DNA from: Azospirillum sp051124815
GTDB lineage: Bacteria > Pseudomonadota > Alphaproteobacteria > Azospirillales > Azospirillaceae
Direction of reading: 5' to 3'
Assembly (NCBI RefSeq): GCF_051124815.1
Contig: NZ_CP118485.1
Location: 1,364,001 to 1,428,000 of the forward strand
DNA length: 64,000 bases
Shown here one piece after another: positions 1 to 12,647 of this stretch (position 1 is its first letter; each line of letters opens with the position of its first letter). Under the pieces are notes generated by a model that was given only the letters and a program-made list of their open reading frames with translations, ran no database searches and was not told where the DNA came from. The position numbers were made by a program, and so were the translations under genes.

Positions 1-31
1 TCACCTGCCCTTGAAGGGGGAAAGTTTCCCG

Positions 32-988
32 ATGAAGCACCTGCCAATCAAACAAATAATTGGCGCCGGCCTGATGGCTGCCAGCCTGATGACCTCGCTT
101 CCGGCCCTGGCCCAGGACAAGCTGTCCGTGATGCTGGACTGGTTCGTCAACCCCGACCATGCCCCGCTGGTGGTGGCGCAGGAGAAGGGCTTCTTCAAGG
201 ATGCCGGGCTGGACGTGACGCTGACCGCCCCGGCCGACCCCAACGATCCGCCGAAGCTGGTCGCCGCCGGCGGCACCGACATCGCCGTCTCCTACCAGCC
301 GCAGTTGATCCTGCAGGTGGACGAAGGGCTGCCGCTGGTCCGCATCGGCACGCTGGTGTCGACGCCGCTGAACTCCGTCGTCGTGCTGCGCGACGGGCCG
401 GTGAAGACGCTGAAGGACCTGAAGGGCCGCAAGGTCGGCTATTCCATCGCCGGTTTCGAGGATGCTCTCCTCGGCGCCATGCTGGAGAAGGAGGGGCTGA
501 GCCTGAAGGACGTCGAGCTGGTGAACGTCAACTTCTCGCTCTCGCCGTCGCTGCTGTCGGGGCAGGTCGATGCCGTGATAGGCGCCTTCCGCAACTTCGA
601 GCTGAACCAGATGGCGATCGAAAATCATCCCGGCCGTGCCTTCTACCCGGAGGAGGAAGGGGTGCCGCCCTATGACGAGCTGATCCTGGTCGCCCGCAAG
701 GACAAGGCGAACGACCCGCGCTTCAAGCGCTTCCTGGCGGCGGTGGAGCGCGCGACGCTCTACATCCTGAACCATCCGGAGGAATCGCAGGCCGCCTTCG
801 TCAAGGGCCGCCCGGAGCTGAACGACGAACTGAACCGCCGCGCCTGGGCCGACACGCTGCCGCGATTCTCCCACAGCCCGGCCGCCCTGGATGGCGAACG
901 CTACACCCGCTTTGCCGAGTTCCTGAAGGCGCGCGGCCTGATCAAGGCGGTGGCGCCGCTCGACCACTATGCGGTGGTGGTCAAGTAA
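32..988 (+). CDS. ABC transporter substrate-binding protein, ThiY/NMT1-like
   Basis: This is a periplasmic binding protein of 318 residues. It resembles the NMT1/THI5 family, whose bacterial member ThiY binds a thiamine pyrimidine precursor (HMP or formyl-aminopyrimidine) for an ABC importer. The start is the ATG at 32, followed by a Sec signal peptide ending near ALAQD (about residue 28). The mature protein opens with LDWFVNPDHAPLVVAQEKGF, the family's N-terminal substrate-loop pattern. No permease or ATPase lies downstream, and the partners may lie before the window. The family assignment is strong. The exact ligand is inferred from the family and could be another small heterocycle. Confidence 0.85.
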   Translation: MKHLPIKQIIGAGLMAASLMTSLPALAQDKLSVMLDWFVNPDHAPLVVAQEKGFFKDAGLDVTLTAPADPNDPPKLVAAGGTDIAVSYQPQLILQVDEGLPLVRIGTLVSTPLNSVVVLRDGPVKTLKDLKGRKVGYSIAGFEDALLGAMLEKEGLSLKDVELVNVNFSLSPSLLSGQVDAVIGAFRNFELNQMAIENHPGRAFYPEEEGVPPYDELILVARKDKANDPRFKRFLAAVERATLYILNHPEESQAAFVKGRPELNDELNRRAWADTLPRFSHSPAALDGERYTRFAEFLKARGLIKAVAPLDHYAVVVK

Positions 989-1111
989 CCCCATCTGCTT
1001 GCAGTCATTGCCATTTGTCGCGGCGGAGCGTTATCTGAAGAGAAAGCGCTCCGCCGGCCGACACTCCGCGCCGATGGCGGGCCGACGCATAAGATTGGGA
1101 GACGCGAGGGC

Positions 1112-1939
1112 ATGCCGATCAAGACCATCCTGCTGCACATGGCCAACGACGACGCCCACGCCAGCCGTCTGGCGGTGGCCGCCGCCCTGGCCAAGCGCTT
1201 CTCCGCCCACATCCAGGCGCTCTACATCGCCACCCCGGTGTCGATGCCGGCGGGCGCCACCGGCCGCGCCGCCTCCTACGGCTACATGGCGGAAGCCACC
1301 GCCATCGCCCACGAGAATGCCGAGCGCATCGAGCGGGAGGTGCGTCAGGCGCTCGACGGCCTGTCCTTCGACTGGACGCTGGAGGAGGGCGACCACGTCG
1401 ATCTGCTGGCAGAGCGCGCCTCCTACGCCGATCTGGTTGTGGTGGTTCAGTCGGCCGCGGTGCGTGCAGGCGAACGGGTGTCGCTGCACCATATTCCCGA
1501 CCGCCTGCCTCTGGAGACCCCCACTCCGGTGTTGGTCCTGCCGCCGAAGCAGCCGGCGACCGCGCCGATCGGCCGCCATGTGCTGGTCGCCTGGAAGAAC
1601 AGCCCCGAATCGGCCCGCGCCGTCCGCGCCGCCATGCCCTTCCTGGAAGCGGCGGATTCCGTCACCGTCCTGTCGGTCGAACCGCCGGGCCAGCACACCA
1701 ACGATGCCGCCGATCTGGTCGACTGGCTGCACCGCCACGGCATCGCCGCCCGCCCGCAGTCGGTCATCGCGTCCGGTGGTGAGGTCGGCGACATGATCCT
1801 GTCCTGCTGCGGCGACCAGGGCGCAGATCTGCTGGTGATGGGCGCCTATGGCCACTCCCGACTGCGCGAGCTGGTGCTGGGCGGCGCCACCCGCACCGTG
1901 CTGGAAGGGCTGACCCTGCCGGTGCTGCTGACGCATTGA
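1112..1939 (+). CDS. Universal stress protein (tandem UspA domains)
   Basis: A 275-residue cytoplasmic protein with two UspA-like halves (about 1-145 and 150-275). The second half ends in the nucleotide-binding signature GAYGHSRLRELVLGGATR, close to the G-x2-G-x9-G(S/T) loop of ATP-binding Usp proteins. The first half lacks a clear copy of this loop, as is common in tandem Usp proteins where only one half binds nucleotide. The ATG at 1112 follows a purine-rich stretch (gcgaggg). It stands alone, 123 bases after the binding-protein gene. The general role is stress survival, and no specific trigger can be read from the sequence. Confidence 0.9.
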   Translation: MPIKTILLHMANDDAHASRLAVAAALAKRFSAHIQALYIATPVSMPAGATGRAASYGYMAEATAIAHENAERIEREVRQALDGLSFDWTLEEGDHVDLLAERASYADLVVVVQSAAVRAGERVSLHHIPDRLPLETPTPVLVLPPKQPATAPIGRHVLVAWKNSPESARAVRAAMPFLEAADSVTVLSVEPPGQHTNDAADLVDWLHRHGIAARPQSVIASGGEVGDMILSCCGDQGADLLVMGAYGHSRLRELVLGGATRTVLEGLTLPVLLTH

Positions 1940-1969
1940 GGGGTGCGGGGAGGGGTGTGCGGCGGATGC

Positions 1970-2090
1970 CCCCCTCCCTATCCCTCCCCCTCTTCGAGGG
2001 AGAGGGGATCGAATGCTTGTCAGCCTGACGCTCTGCAAAGGATAGGCGGAGTTCCCTCTCCCGCAAAGCGGGGGAGGGTTAGGGAGGGGG
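1970..2090. repeat. Inverted-repeat element (REP/MITE-like) in convergent intergenic gap
   Basis: The gap between two convergent genes is filled by a 121-base element. Its 20-base ends (1970-1989 and 2071-2090) are inverted copies differing at one position. Each end is pyrimidine- or purine-rich (ccctccc / gggaggg) and carries an inner small palindrome (tctcccgcaaagcggggga on the right, ccctcttcgagggagaggg on the left). No ORF lies inside. It resembles the dispersed short palindromic elements of Azospirillum-type genomes and may also serve as a bidirectional terminator. Confidence 0.6.
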
Positions 2091-2113
2091 CAAAACACTC
2101 CCCCCTCCCACAC

Positions 2114-2926
2114 TCACCCAAACAACTGCCCCTGCAGCGCCTGCCAGTTTTCGCGGTCGGGCGCCAACAGGATGCTGCCGTTGAGCAGCCCCGGCCGATA
2201 GGGCGTGCCGTCGATCAGCGCCGAATAGCCGCCGGCCTCCGCATGCATCAGCACACCGGCCGCATGGTCCCACGGCATCAGCCGGTGATAGAGCGAGTAA
2301 TGCGCCCGCCCCTCCAGCAGCCGCAGATACTCCTGCGCGGCGCTCGACAGGCAGACACGCTCGCCCAGCCCGGCGCTGCGCTCCTCCAACTGCCGCCCCA
2401 ATTCCTCGGCGCAGAAGCGCGTCGACAGCGCGCCGACCATCTGCGGCAGCGGCACGGCCGGCGCGACATGGACGCGGCTGCCGTTCAGCCGGGCGCCTTG
2501 CCCCTTCACCGCCGTCGCCATCCGCCCGTCGACCGGATCATGGATCCAGCCGGCGACCGTTTCGCCCTTCCAGGCGAGCGCCACAATCACCGCGAACATC
2601 GGCCGGCCCTGGGCGAAATTGATGGTGCCGTCCACAGGATCGATGATCCAGACCGGATCGTCGCCATGGATGCGGTCGAGCACGCGCTCGTCCTCCGACG
2701 CCGCCTCCTCGCCGATGACGCGGCTGCCCGGCAGCAGGGCCGACAGCGCCGGGGTCAAGGCCCGCTCCGCCGCCTCGTCCGCCAGGGTGACGAGGTCGGT
2801 CGGGCCGGTCTTCTGCCGGATGCCCGATGCGTCGAGCTTTTGGAAATACGGCATGATCTCCGTCCGTGCGACGGAGCGGATCAGGTCGGAAACTCGGTCG
2901 ATGTCGGGAAGCGGAAAACCCGTCAT
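2114..2926 (-). CDS. Inositol monophosphatase family protein
   Basis: A 270-residue, Mg-dependent, Li-sensitive phosphatase of the IMPase/FBPase superfamily. The metal-binding signature is visible: GEEAASEDE (about residue 73), then WIIDPVDGTINF (D-P-x-D-G-T), and C-terminally MPWDHAAGVLMHAEAGG, the W-D-x-A-A-x-x-x-x-x-x-A-G-G motif. The usual substrate is myo-inositol-1-phosphate, but bacterial members also act on fructose-1,6-bisphosphate, NADP or histidinol phosphate. There is no histidine or inositol gene nearby, so the substrate stays open. A second superfamily member, the CysQ-like gene at 37.7 kb, is clearly different. Confidence 0.9.
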   Translation of the reverse strand: MTGFPLPDIDRVSDLIRSVARTEIMPYFQKLDASGIRQKTGPTDLVTLADEAAERALTPALSALLPGSRVIGEEAASEDERVLDRIHGDDPVWIIDPVDGTINFAQGRPMFAVIVALAWKGETVAGWIHDPVDGRMATAVKGQGARLNGSRVHVAPAVPLPQMVGALSTRFCAEELGRQLEERSAGLGERVCLSSAAQEYLRLLEGRAHYSLYHRLMPWDHAAGVLMHAEAGGYSALIDGTPYRPGLLNGSILLAPDRENWQALQGQLFG

Positions 2927-2964
2927 GGTCGGAAGGTTCCTGATGGCTTGAGGGGGATGGCGGT

Positions 2965-3525
2965 TCAGCGCTTCGCCGCCGGCTGGTTGGCGGGCACGCT
3001 GTCCAGCTTCAACACGGGATCGCCGCCCTTCGGGTCGGTCAGCAGAACCCTGCCGTCCAGCCCGCTCTCCTTCAGCGCCTTCGACAGCGCATCGAAGGTG
3101 GCGCGGTCGGCTGCAGCGGCAGCGGCCTCCTTGGCGGGATCGGGCGGCGGTGGCGGCACCGGACCACCCTGTGCCGGCTCACGCGGCGCCTTGGGATCCG
3201 GCGGCGGCGGCGGGGGGCCCGCGGTTTCCTTCTCCGGCTCCGGAGGGGGTGGCGGCGGCGGTTGCCACAGGCGGAAGCAGTCGGTGAAGGCCTGCTGCTT
3301 GCAATCCTTCAACAGCTCCGCAGCGTCCGGCGCAACGACGACTGGTTGGTCGGGTGCCAGCGGAAGGGGTTTCGGCGGGGGGGGAAGCGGATCCTCGGGC
3401 GGCACCGCCGGTTCCTCGACATAGCCGGGCGGCAGCGGTATTCCGTAACGCACCGCATCGGCCGCCACGGCTTGATCGAATGCCAAAAGCAGCGGCAATG
3501 CCGGGATCAGGCGGCCCGCGCACAT
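2965..3525 (-). CDS. Proline-rich exported protein, unknown function
   Basis: About 186 residues from the ATG at 3525. A GTG at 3555 would add 10 residues. The N-terminus is a signal peptide (LIPALPLLLAFDQAVA-ADA). The mature chain contains several polyproline runs (PLPPPPKPLPL, QPPPPPPPEPE, GPPPPPPDP, VPPPPPDP) around a short segment with two cysteines (LLKDCKQQAFTDCFRLW) that could form a disulfide. An Ala-rich helix and a small C-terminal domain follow. I recognise no family. The layout suggests an extended periplasmic or envelope linker, like TonB-type proline spacers but without a membrane anchor. It lies 38 bases upstream of the IMPase gene on the same strand. Confidence 0.7.
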   Translation of the reverse strand: MCAGRLIPALPLLLAFDQAVAADAVRYGIPLPPGYVEEPAVPPEDPLPPPPKPLPLAPDQPVVVAPDAAELLKDCKQQAFTDCFRLWQPPPPPPPEPEKETAGPPPPPPDPKAPREPAQGGPVPPPPPDPAKEAAAAAADRATFDALSKALKESGLDGRVLLTDPKGGDPVLKLDSVPANQPAAKR

Positions 3526-3639
3526 CAGGACAGTACGGAATGGGAAACGGAGCACGACGGGACCGCGGCGATGGCGAACGACCCATTATGGCCCGCCATC
3601 GCCTGCGCAGTCATCCCTCAAGCATGTGTCAAATCACCG

Positions 3640-3948
3640 TCAGGCCGCGACGCGGTGGTCGTGATGGGGGTCGTGGCGGGTTCCACCGGTGAAACCGCCA
3701 TAGCCCCAGGCAGCCAGCTCACGACAGATCGCTTCGATCTTTGCGGCCTCTTCGGCATTCGGCTCCCGCCGGGCCGCGGATTCGATCAGGCGCATCAAGG
3801 TCGCACGGCCTTCCGGCGTGCGCGAAAGCTCCTGCAACCGCAGCAGGGCGGCACCCGGCGGCAGCTTCTCCTGACGGGCGACGAGAGCGACCTGATCGGC
3901 GAGGAAAGCCGTGATCGAAAAGCACGACGGATCGGTTTGCAACCGCAT
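3640..3948 (-). CDS. Small hypothetical protein with His-rich tail
   Basis: A 102-residue protein from the ATG at 3948, preceded by a clear ribosome-binding site (GGAGGA, about 7 bases upstream). This start is preferred over a longer reading from 3990. It is predicted mostly helical (FLADQVALVARQEKLPPGAALLRLQELSR) and ends in TRHDPHHDHRVAA, a His/Asp-rich tail that could bind metal. No signal peptide or membrane segment is seen. I do not recognise the family. It stands as a single gene between the proline-rich protein and hflX. Confidence 0.65.
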   Translation of the reverse strand: MRLQTDPSCFSITAFLADQVALVARQEKLPPGAALLRLQELSRTPEGRATLMRLIESAARREPNAEEAAKIEAICRELAAWGYGGFTGGTRHDPHHDHRVAA

Positions 3949-4042
3949 TGGCAGTCCTCCTGATGGGGGAGCGCACCGCTCCGTTCCCATAATCGGACCC
4001 CAACGGGGAAATAACCACGCCGCATTCGTCTTAAGACCGGAG

Positions 4043-4080
4043 TGGGGTGCAACAGGTCATAGACCCTGGGTCGCACCCCA
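4043..4080 (-). terminator. Hairpin downstream of hflX
   Basis: Perfect 8-base arms (tggggtgc at 4043-4050, gcacccca at 4073-4080) enclose a second small palindrome (gaccctgggtc). The hairpin starts 33 bases past the hflX stop. It lacks a clear U-tract, so it may be a weak terminator or a 3'-end-stabilising structure. Confidence 0.4.
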
Positions 4081-4112
4081 TTCCTTCGGCCAAAGGTACA
4101 GGCCGACGCCGC

Positions 4113-5445
<1,333 letters not shown>

Positions 5446-5459
<14 letters not shown>

Positions 5460-5694
5460 CTTCCTTGGGCGGCTCGAAAAGTTGAATGGGATGGGCCGGC
5501 ATGACCGTCGAGATTGCGTGCTTGTAGACGAGCTGGGAATGCGCGTCGCGCCGCAGAAGTACCGAGAAGTTGTCGAACCAAGTAATAATGCCCTGGAGTT
5601 TCACGCCGTTCACGAGAAAGACGGTTACGGGAGTCTTGTTCTTTCGGACGTGATTGAGAAACACGTCCTGCACGTTTTGGCTTTTTTCAGACAT
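5446..5694 (-). CDS. hfq: RNA chaperone Hfq
   Basis: An 82-residue Sm-like protein forming a hexamer that pairs small RNAs with mRNAs. The Sm1 motif is at about residues 15-50 (PVTVFLVNGVKLQGIITWFD). The Sm2 part contains YKHAISTVMP, carrying the YKH triplet of the proximal poly-U site. The C-terminus is short, as usual in alphaproteobacteria. In diazotrophic alphaproteobacteria Hfq influences nitrogen-fixation regulators, which fits its position after ntrBC-ntrYX. The next gene upstream on this strand is the HAD phosphatase, with about 58 bases between. Confidence 0.98.
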
Positions 5695-5752
5695 TTTTCA
5701 TGCCCCCTTCTTCAATGTTCTTGGGACCCCTTCAGGTGGTCCGCTCCCCGTT

Positions 5753-6481
5753 TCACGGTGCAGGTATGGTGCGCGCTGGTACCGTCTCGACAGCCGTTTG
5801 CAGGGATATGGTATCACCATTGCCGTCCACCAAGCCATACAGGACGCCGTGCAGCGCCGTACAGTCGGTGTGGCGATGGGCGGGCGGAAAACGGTCGAAG
5901 CCGCTCCCCTCGCCCAGCCCTATTAGCACCGGAACGAGTCCGGCGCCATGGGCGCATTCCATGTCGATGTCGGCATCTCCGAGAAACCAGACATCTGCGC
6001 CGGGTGCGATCCCCGCCGGCTCCAGCGCCATCCGCACCGGGGCGATGTGCGGCTTGTCGAACTCTGCATCCTGAGCGCCGACCAGCCTGCCGAAATAGCG
6101 GGTCCAATCCAGCGCATCGGCCTCCGCCCGCAGGAACCTGCCGTTCTTGTTGGAGACCACGGCCTGATAGACGCCACGCTCGTGGAAATGGCGCAGCAGC
6201 GTCTCCGCGCCCGGCAGCGGCTTCAGCCCGTCCAGATGATGGGCGGCGAAATAGGCATAGAAGAGATCGCGCGCCTCGGTCCAGCGCTCGCCGAAGATGC
6301 GGGGAAAGCTGTCGCGCAGCGACGCCTTGATCCGCTCCCGCGCCTCCTCCGCACTCCAGGGATCGAGACCGAAGGACACCAGCGCATGGTTCAGCGCCGC
6401 GCGCACGGTGTCCCAGTTGCTGACCAGGGTGTTGTCCCAGTCATAGATGACGGCGCGCGGCAGGGTGATGGGGACGGACAA
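5753..6481 (-). CDS. HAD-superfamily hydrolase (phosphoglycolate-phosphatase-like)
   Basis: About 242 residues if translation starts at the TTG at 6481, which has a well-placed GGAG ribosome site. An ATG at 6565 would overlap the end of vapC by 47 bases and has no clear ribosome site. HAD motif I is VIYDWDNTLV, with nucleophile Asp and acid/base Asp. Motif II is VVSNKNG, and motif IV is WFLGDADIDMECAHGAG. A helical cap lies between. The enzyme dephosphorylates a small phosphate ester; phosphoglycolate is the common guess. The gene sits between vapC and hfq. The middle Asp of motif I is followed by Asn-Thr, which is normal for the family. Confidence 0.85.
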   Translation of the reverse strand: MSVPITLPRAVIYDWDNTLVSNWDTVRAALNHALVSFGLDPWSAEEARERIKASLRDSFPRIFGERWTEARDLFYAYFAAHHLDGLKPLPGAETLLRHFHERGVYQAVVSNKNGRFLRAEADALDWTRYFGRLVGAQDAEFDKPHIAPVRMALEPAGIAPGADVWFLGDADIDMECAHGAGLVPVLIGLGEGSGFDRFPPAHRHTDCTALHGVLYGLVDGNGDTISLQTAVETVPARTIPAP

Positions 6482-6518
6482 GGGGTGCTCCGGTAAAGTC
6501 AGAAGAGGCGGGCGCGGG

Positions 6519-6926
6519 TCAGCAGGAGTGCACCCTAATGGTCCCCGATGTGGCTGCATACTCATGGATCAGCCGGTCCCGGGTCATGAGAGGAACGCCG
6601 AGTTGGCGGGCGGTGGCGATCAGCATCCGGTCGGCCGGATCGTTATGCAGCGGTTCCGGCAGGTTCGACGCACCCAGCGCCGCGTCGAGCGACAGAGGCA
6701 GGCAGCGCAACCCGGCCGCGGCCAGGAAACGCTGCATCCAGGCCGACGGCTCCAGATCCAGCCGAATCCGGCCTTTGCGCACCAACGTGCCGATTTCCCA
6801 AGCCGAAACAGTCGAGATCAGGATGCCGCCGGTCGACCTTTCCTGCTCTATGCGCTCGCGTGCATCGGCAGAAAGCTCGACTCCTGTGTCAAGCCATAGG
6901 ATTGCGTGGGTGTCGAGAAGGATCAT
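6519..6926 (-). CDS. vapC: PIN-domain toxin, VapC family
   Basis: A 135-residue PIN-domain ribonuclease toxin. The acidic metal-binding residues are visible: Asp in MILLDTHAILW, Glu in SAWEIG, and Asp residues in DPADRMLIATARQLGVPLMT. VapC proteins cut tRNA or rRNA when freed from the antitoxin. The gene follows the antitoxin by only 7 bases on the same strand, the standard antitoxin-first order. No catalytic residue is missing, so the toxin looks active. Confidence 0.92.
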   Translation of the reverse strand: MILLDTHAILWLDTGVELSADARERIEQERSTGGILISTVSAWEIGTLVRKGRIRLDLEPSAWMQRFLAAAGLRCLPLSLDAALGASNLPEPLHNDPADRMLIATARQLGVPLMTRDRLIHEYAATSGTIRVHSC

Positions 6927-6933
6927 TCGACGG

Positions 6934-7203
6934 TCACCGGTGAAGGATCCCGCTTTCAGCGTCGAAGACCTCGTCGTCGAAGGTCGGCTGGGTCAGGTCA
7001 TAATCGCCGATCACCTCGACGGAACCGGGATGGGCGCCGAATAGCGGCGGCAATTCGCGATCCGGCGGGTTCAGTTCGGCAACCGGGCGGCCATGGCGGG
7101 TCACCACGATCTTGGCGACGCGATGATCCTCCAGGTCGTCGAACAGCGACAGGCATTTCGCCTTGAACTCGGTCACGCTGACCGTCACCACCGGCAATCC
7201 CAT
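6934..7203 (-). CDS. vapB: Type II antitoxin (Phd/YefM or VapB-like)
   Basis: An 89-residue antitoxin. The ATG at 7203 is chosen because it has a GGAGGC ribosome site and because upstream starts would put the operator palindrome inside the coding region. The N-terminus (VTVSVTEFKAKCLSLFDDLE) and KIVVTRHGRPVAELNPP match the Phd/YefM-type DNA-binding fold that also partners PIN toxins. The acidic C-terminus (YDLTQPTFDDEVFD) would wrap the toxin. It probably represses its own promoter through the adjacent perfect inverted repeat. The symbol follows the toxin partner; the fold itself is Phd-like. Confidence 0.85.
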   Translation of the reverse strand: MGLPVVTVSVTEFKAKCLSLFDDLEDHRVAKIVVTRHGRPVAELNPPDRELPPLFGAHPGSVEVIGDYDLTQPTFDDEVFDAESGILHR

Positions 7204-7212
7204 GGAAGCCTC

Positions 7213-7248
7213 CGCCAAACTGGTCATTCCTATATGACCAGTTTGGCG
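7213..7248 (-). promoter_or_regulatory. Perfect 15-bp inverted repeat, probable vapBC operator
   Basis: Arms cgccaaactggtcat (7213-7227) and atgaccagtttggcg (7234-7248) are perfect complements around a 6-base spacer. The repeat directly abuts the antitoxin ribosome-binding site and lies between ntrX and the antitoxin start. This is the expected place for an antitoxin-toxin autoregulatory operator. A mRNA hairpin acting on translation is the alternative. Confidence 0.75.
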
Positions 7249-7267
7249 CCCTCGTGCAAGCGGCCGG

Positions 7268-8657
<1,390 letters not shown>

Positions 8658-8668
<11 letters not shown>

Positions 8669-10976
8669 GGGCTTCGTGCCTCATCTCTCCGCCGGTCTCC
8701 GCCGGCCTGTCGTCACGGCCGCCCGCGTCGTTCGCGACCGCAACCGGGTGTGGAATGACCAGGGTCACGCGCGCCCCGGCCCCGCCCTCGCGGTCCTCCA
8801 GGGTCAGCACGCCGCCATGGTCCTCCATGATCTTCTTGACGATGGCGAGCCCCAGCCCGGTGCCCTTGGCCCGCGTCGTCACATAGGGTTCGGTCAGCCG
8901 GTCGCGCTGTTCGCCGCCGGGCAGGCCCTTGCCGTTGTCCTCGACGGTGACGACGATCTTCTCGTCGTCGTCCTCCACCGCGATCGCCACCTCGCCGGGC
9001 GGCAGCTCCGACCCGTCGGCGGGCGGCGTGCGCCCCTCGATGGCGTCCGCCGCGTTCTGCAGCAGGTTGGTCAGCGCCTGGGAGATCTGCCGGCTGTCGC
9101 ACGCCACCGTCAGCGGCCCCGAGGGCAGCCGGGTGTCGAAGCGGATCCTGCCGGTGTGGGCGCTGGATTGCAGGAACACCGCCTGCCGCACCAGATCGTT
9201 GATGTTGACCGGCTTCATCACCGGCTGCGGCATCCGCGCGAAGGCGGAGAACTCGTCCACCATGCGGCGGATGTCGTCGACCTGCCGGACGATGGTGTCG
9301 GTGCACATGGTGAAGACCTCCGTATCGCTGGAGATCTCCTTCAGGTATTTGCGGCGCAGCCGTTCGGCCGACAGCTGGATCGGCGTCAACGGATTCTTGA
9401 TCTCGTGCGCGATGCGGCGCGCCACGTCGGCCCAGGCCGCCTTGCGCTGCGCCGACACCAGTTCGGTGATGTCGTCGAAGGTGACGACATAGCCGCGCAC
9501 CTCGCCGCCGCGCACTTCCGCGGCGATGCGGACCAGCAGGGTCAACGTCGGCTTGCCCGGACGGCGGATCTGGATCTGGTCCTGCACGACGCGGCCCGGC
9601 TTCTTCGGCGCATTCTCCAGCAGGTCGACGATGTCCGGCAGCAGTTCGACCAGCGGCATGCCGACCAGACGCTCCGGATCCTCCTCGCCCAGCAGGCGGG
9701 CGGCGGACAGGTTCGGCAGGTTGATGACTCCGTCGGCATCGACGCCCAGCACGCCGGCCGACACGCCGGACAGCACCGTCTCGGTGAAGCGCCGCCGCTC
9801 GTCCAGCAGCCGGTTGGTCGACAGCAGCTCCCGGCGCTGCCCCTCGATCTCCGTGGTCATGCGGTTGAAGGCGCGGGACAGCAGCACGAACTCGTCCTCA
9901 CCCGGCGGTTCGGAGACGCGAACGGTCAGGTCGCCGGCGCGCACCCGCTCGGCGGCGCCGATCAGCGCGCTGATCGGGCGGACCAGCCGGGTGGCGAAAT
10001 TCAGCCCGGCCCACACCGCCGCCAGCAGCAGCAGCATTGCCACCACCAGGAAGATCAGGGTGAAGGTGATCTGCAGGCTGCCGCGCTGGTTCTCCAGCGC
10101 CGTGTATTCCTTCACCGCCCCCTCGGCCGAGGCCATGTGCTGGAGCACCCGCGGTTCCACCATGCGACCGACATAGAGGAAGGTATCGGACACCCGGTCC
10201 AGGCTGACCAGGGCGCGGACGCGGTCGTCGGATTCCTTAACGATCAGCGCGACCTCGCCGTTGCGGGCCTGCTGGATCTTGTCTTCCGGGATCGGTTCGA
10301 ATTCAAGCGTGAAGGTATAGCCGGCCCGCGCGATGATCGCGCCCGTGGTGCCGTTGAAGACGATGGCCTCCGACAGGGCGCGCAGCATCGCCTGGGTGGC
10401 GACGACCTGCTCGAACCGCTCGGGATCGCTGGAAAGCCGCGCCTCCTGCGACAGGTCGTTGGCCATCGCCAGGGCGTCGGCGCGGATGTTCTGCTGGTGC
10501 TCGTGCAGATAGGCGCTGGCGACCACCAGGGATTCGTTCACCGCCGTGCGCACGCGGTCGCTGAACCAGCTCTGCACCCCGACATAGAAGAACAGGGTGG
10601 AGAAGACGGTCATGATGATGGCCGGCGCCACCGCCAGCACGCTGAACACCAGAACCAGCCGGGTGTGCAGCCGCGATCCCGCCAGCCCGCGCCGCCGCCC
10701 GATCAGGATTGCGACGATCCGCCGCGCGATCAGCACGCCCAATGTCAGCAGGATCGCAAGGTCAAGCGTCAGCAGAAGCGTGACGGTGCGCGGGTTGGCC
10801 TGCCCGAACGGCGCGCTTTCCGTCATCGCCGCATAGGTGGCGAAGCCGGCGGCCAGGGCGGCCAGCGACAAGGCAAAAGCCAACCGCTTGCCCAGGCCGA
10901 CCCGCCTGGACCAGTGGAGAATCTTCTGCCAGACCGGCCTCTGGCCGGCTGCTGCGGTGTCGGAATTGGGTGGCAT
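8658..10976 (-). CDS. ntrY: Nitrogen regulation sensor histidine kinase NtrY
   Basis: A membrane sensor kinase of 772 residues from the ATG at 10976; a TTG at 11030 would add 18. Three N-terminal hydrophobic segments (about 30-50, 63-90, 105-135), a periplasmic loop of about 160 residues, and a further segment near 310-330 precede HAMP and PAS regions. The HisKA box is RIAHEIKNPLTPIQLSAERL with the phosphorylated His. The HATPase has N box LTNLLQNAADAIEG and G boxes DNGKGLPGG and GTGLGLAIVKKI. The partner is the overlapping ntrX. NtrYX responds to nitrogen and redox state in related bacteria; the signal cannot be read here. Confidence 0.95.
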
Positions 10977-11201
10977 CGTCCGGCGCTGATCTGTTGCCGG
11001 AAAGATACACCTCTGTTGCGGCCCTGCCAAGCCGCAATGGATCTGCCTTTCGGACAGGACCGCTTGGGCCAGCCGGCGCGGCGCGCCATCGGGTGGTTGC
11101 TGGTCTTACGTCCGGCGCCGTCCGCACCGACGCTGTGTCACAATTTTGGCACGGGTCGGTTGCGGCGGCGTCGGGACGTCAATCGGCCGGTCGGCAACAG
11201 C

Positions 11202-12646
<1,445 letters not shown>

Positions 12647-12647
<1 letters not shown>

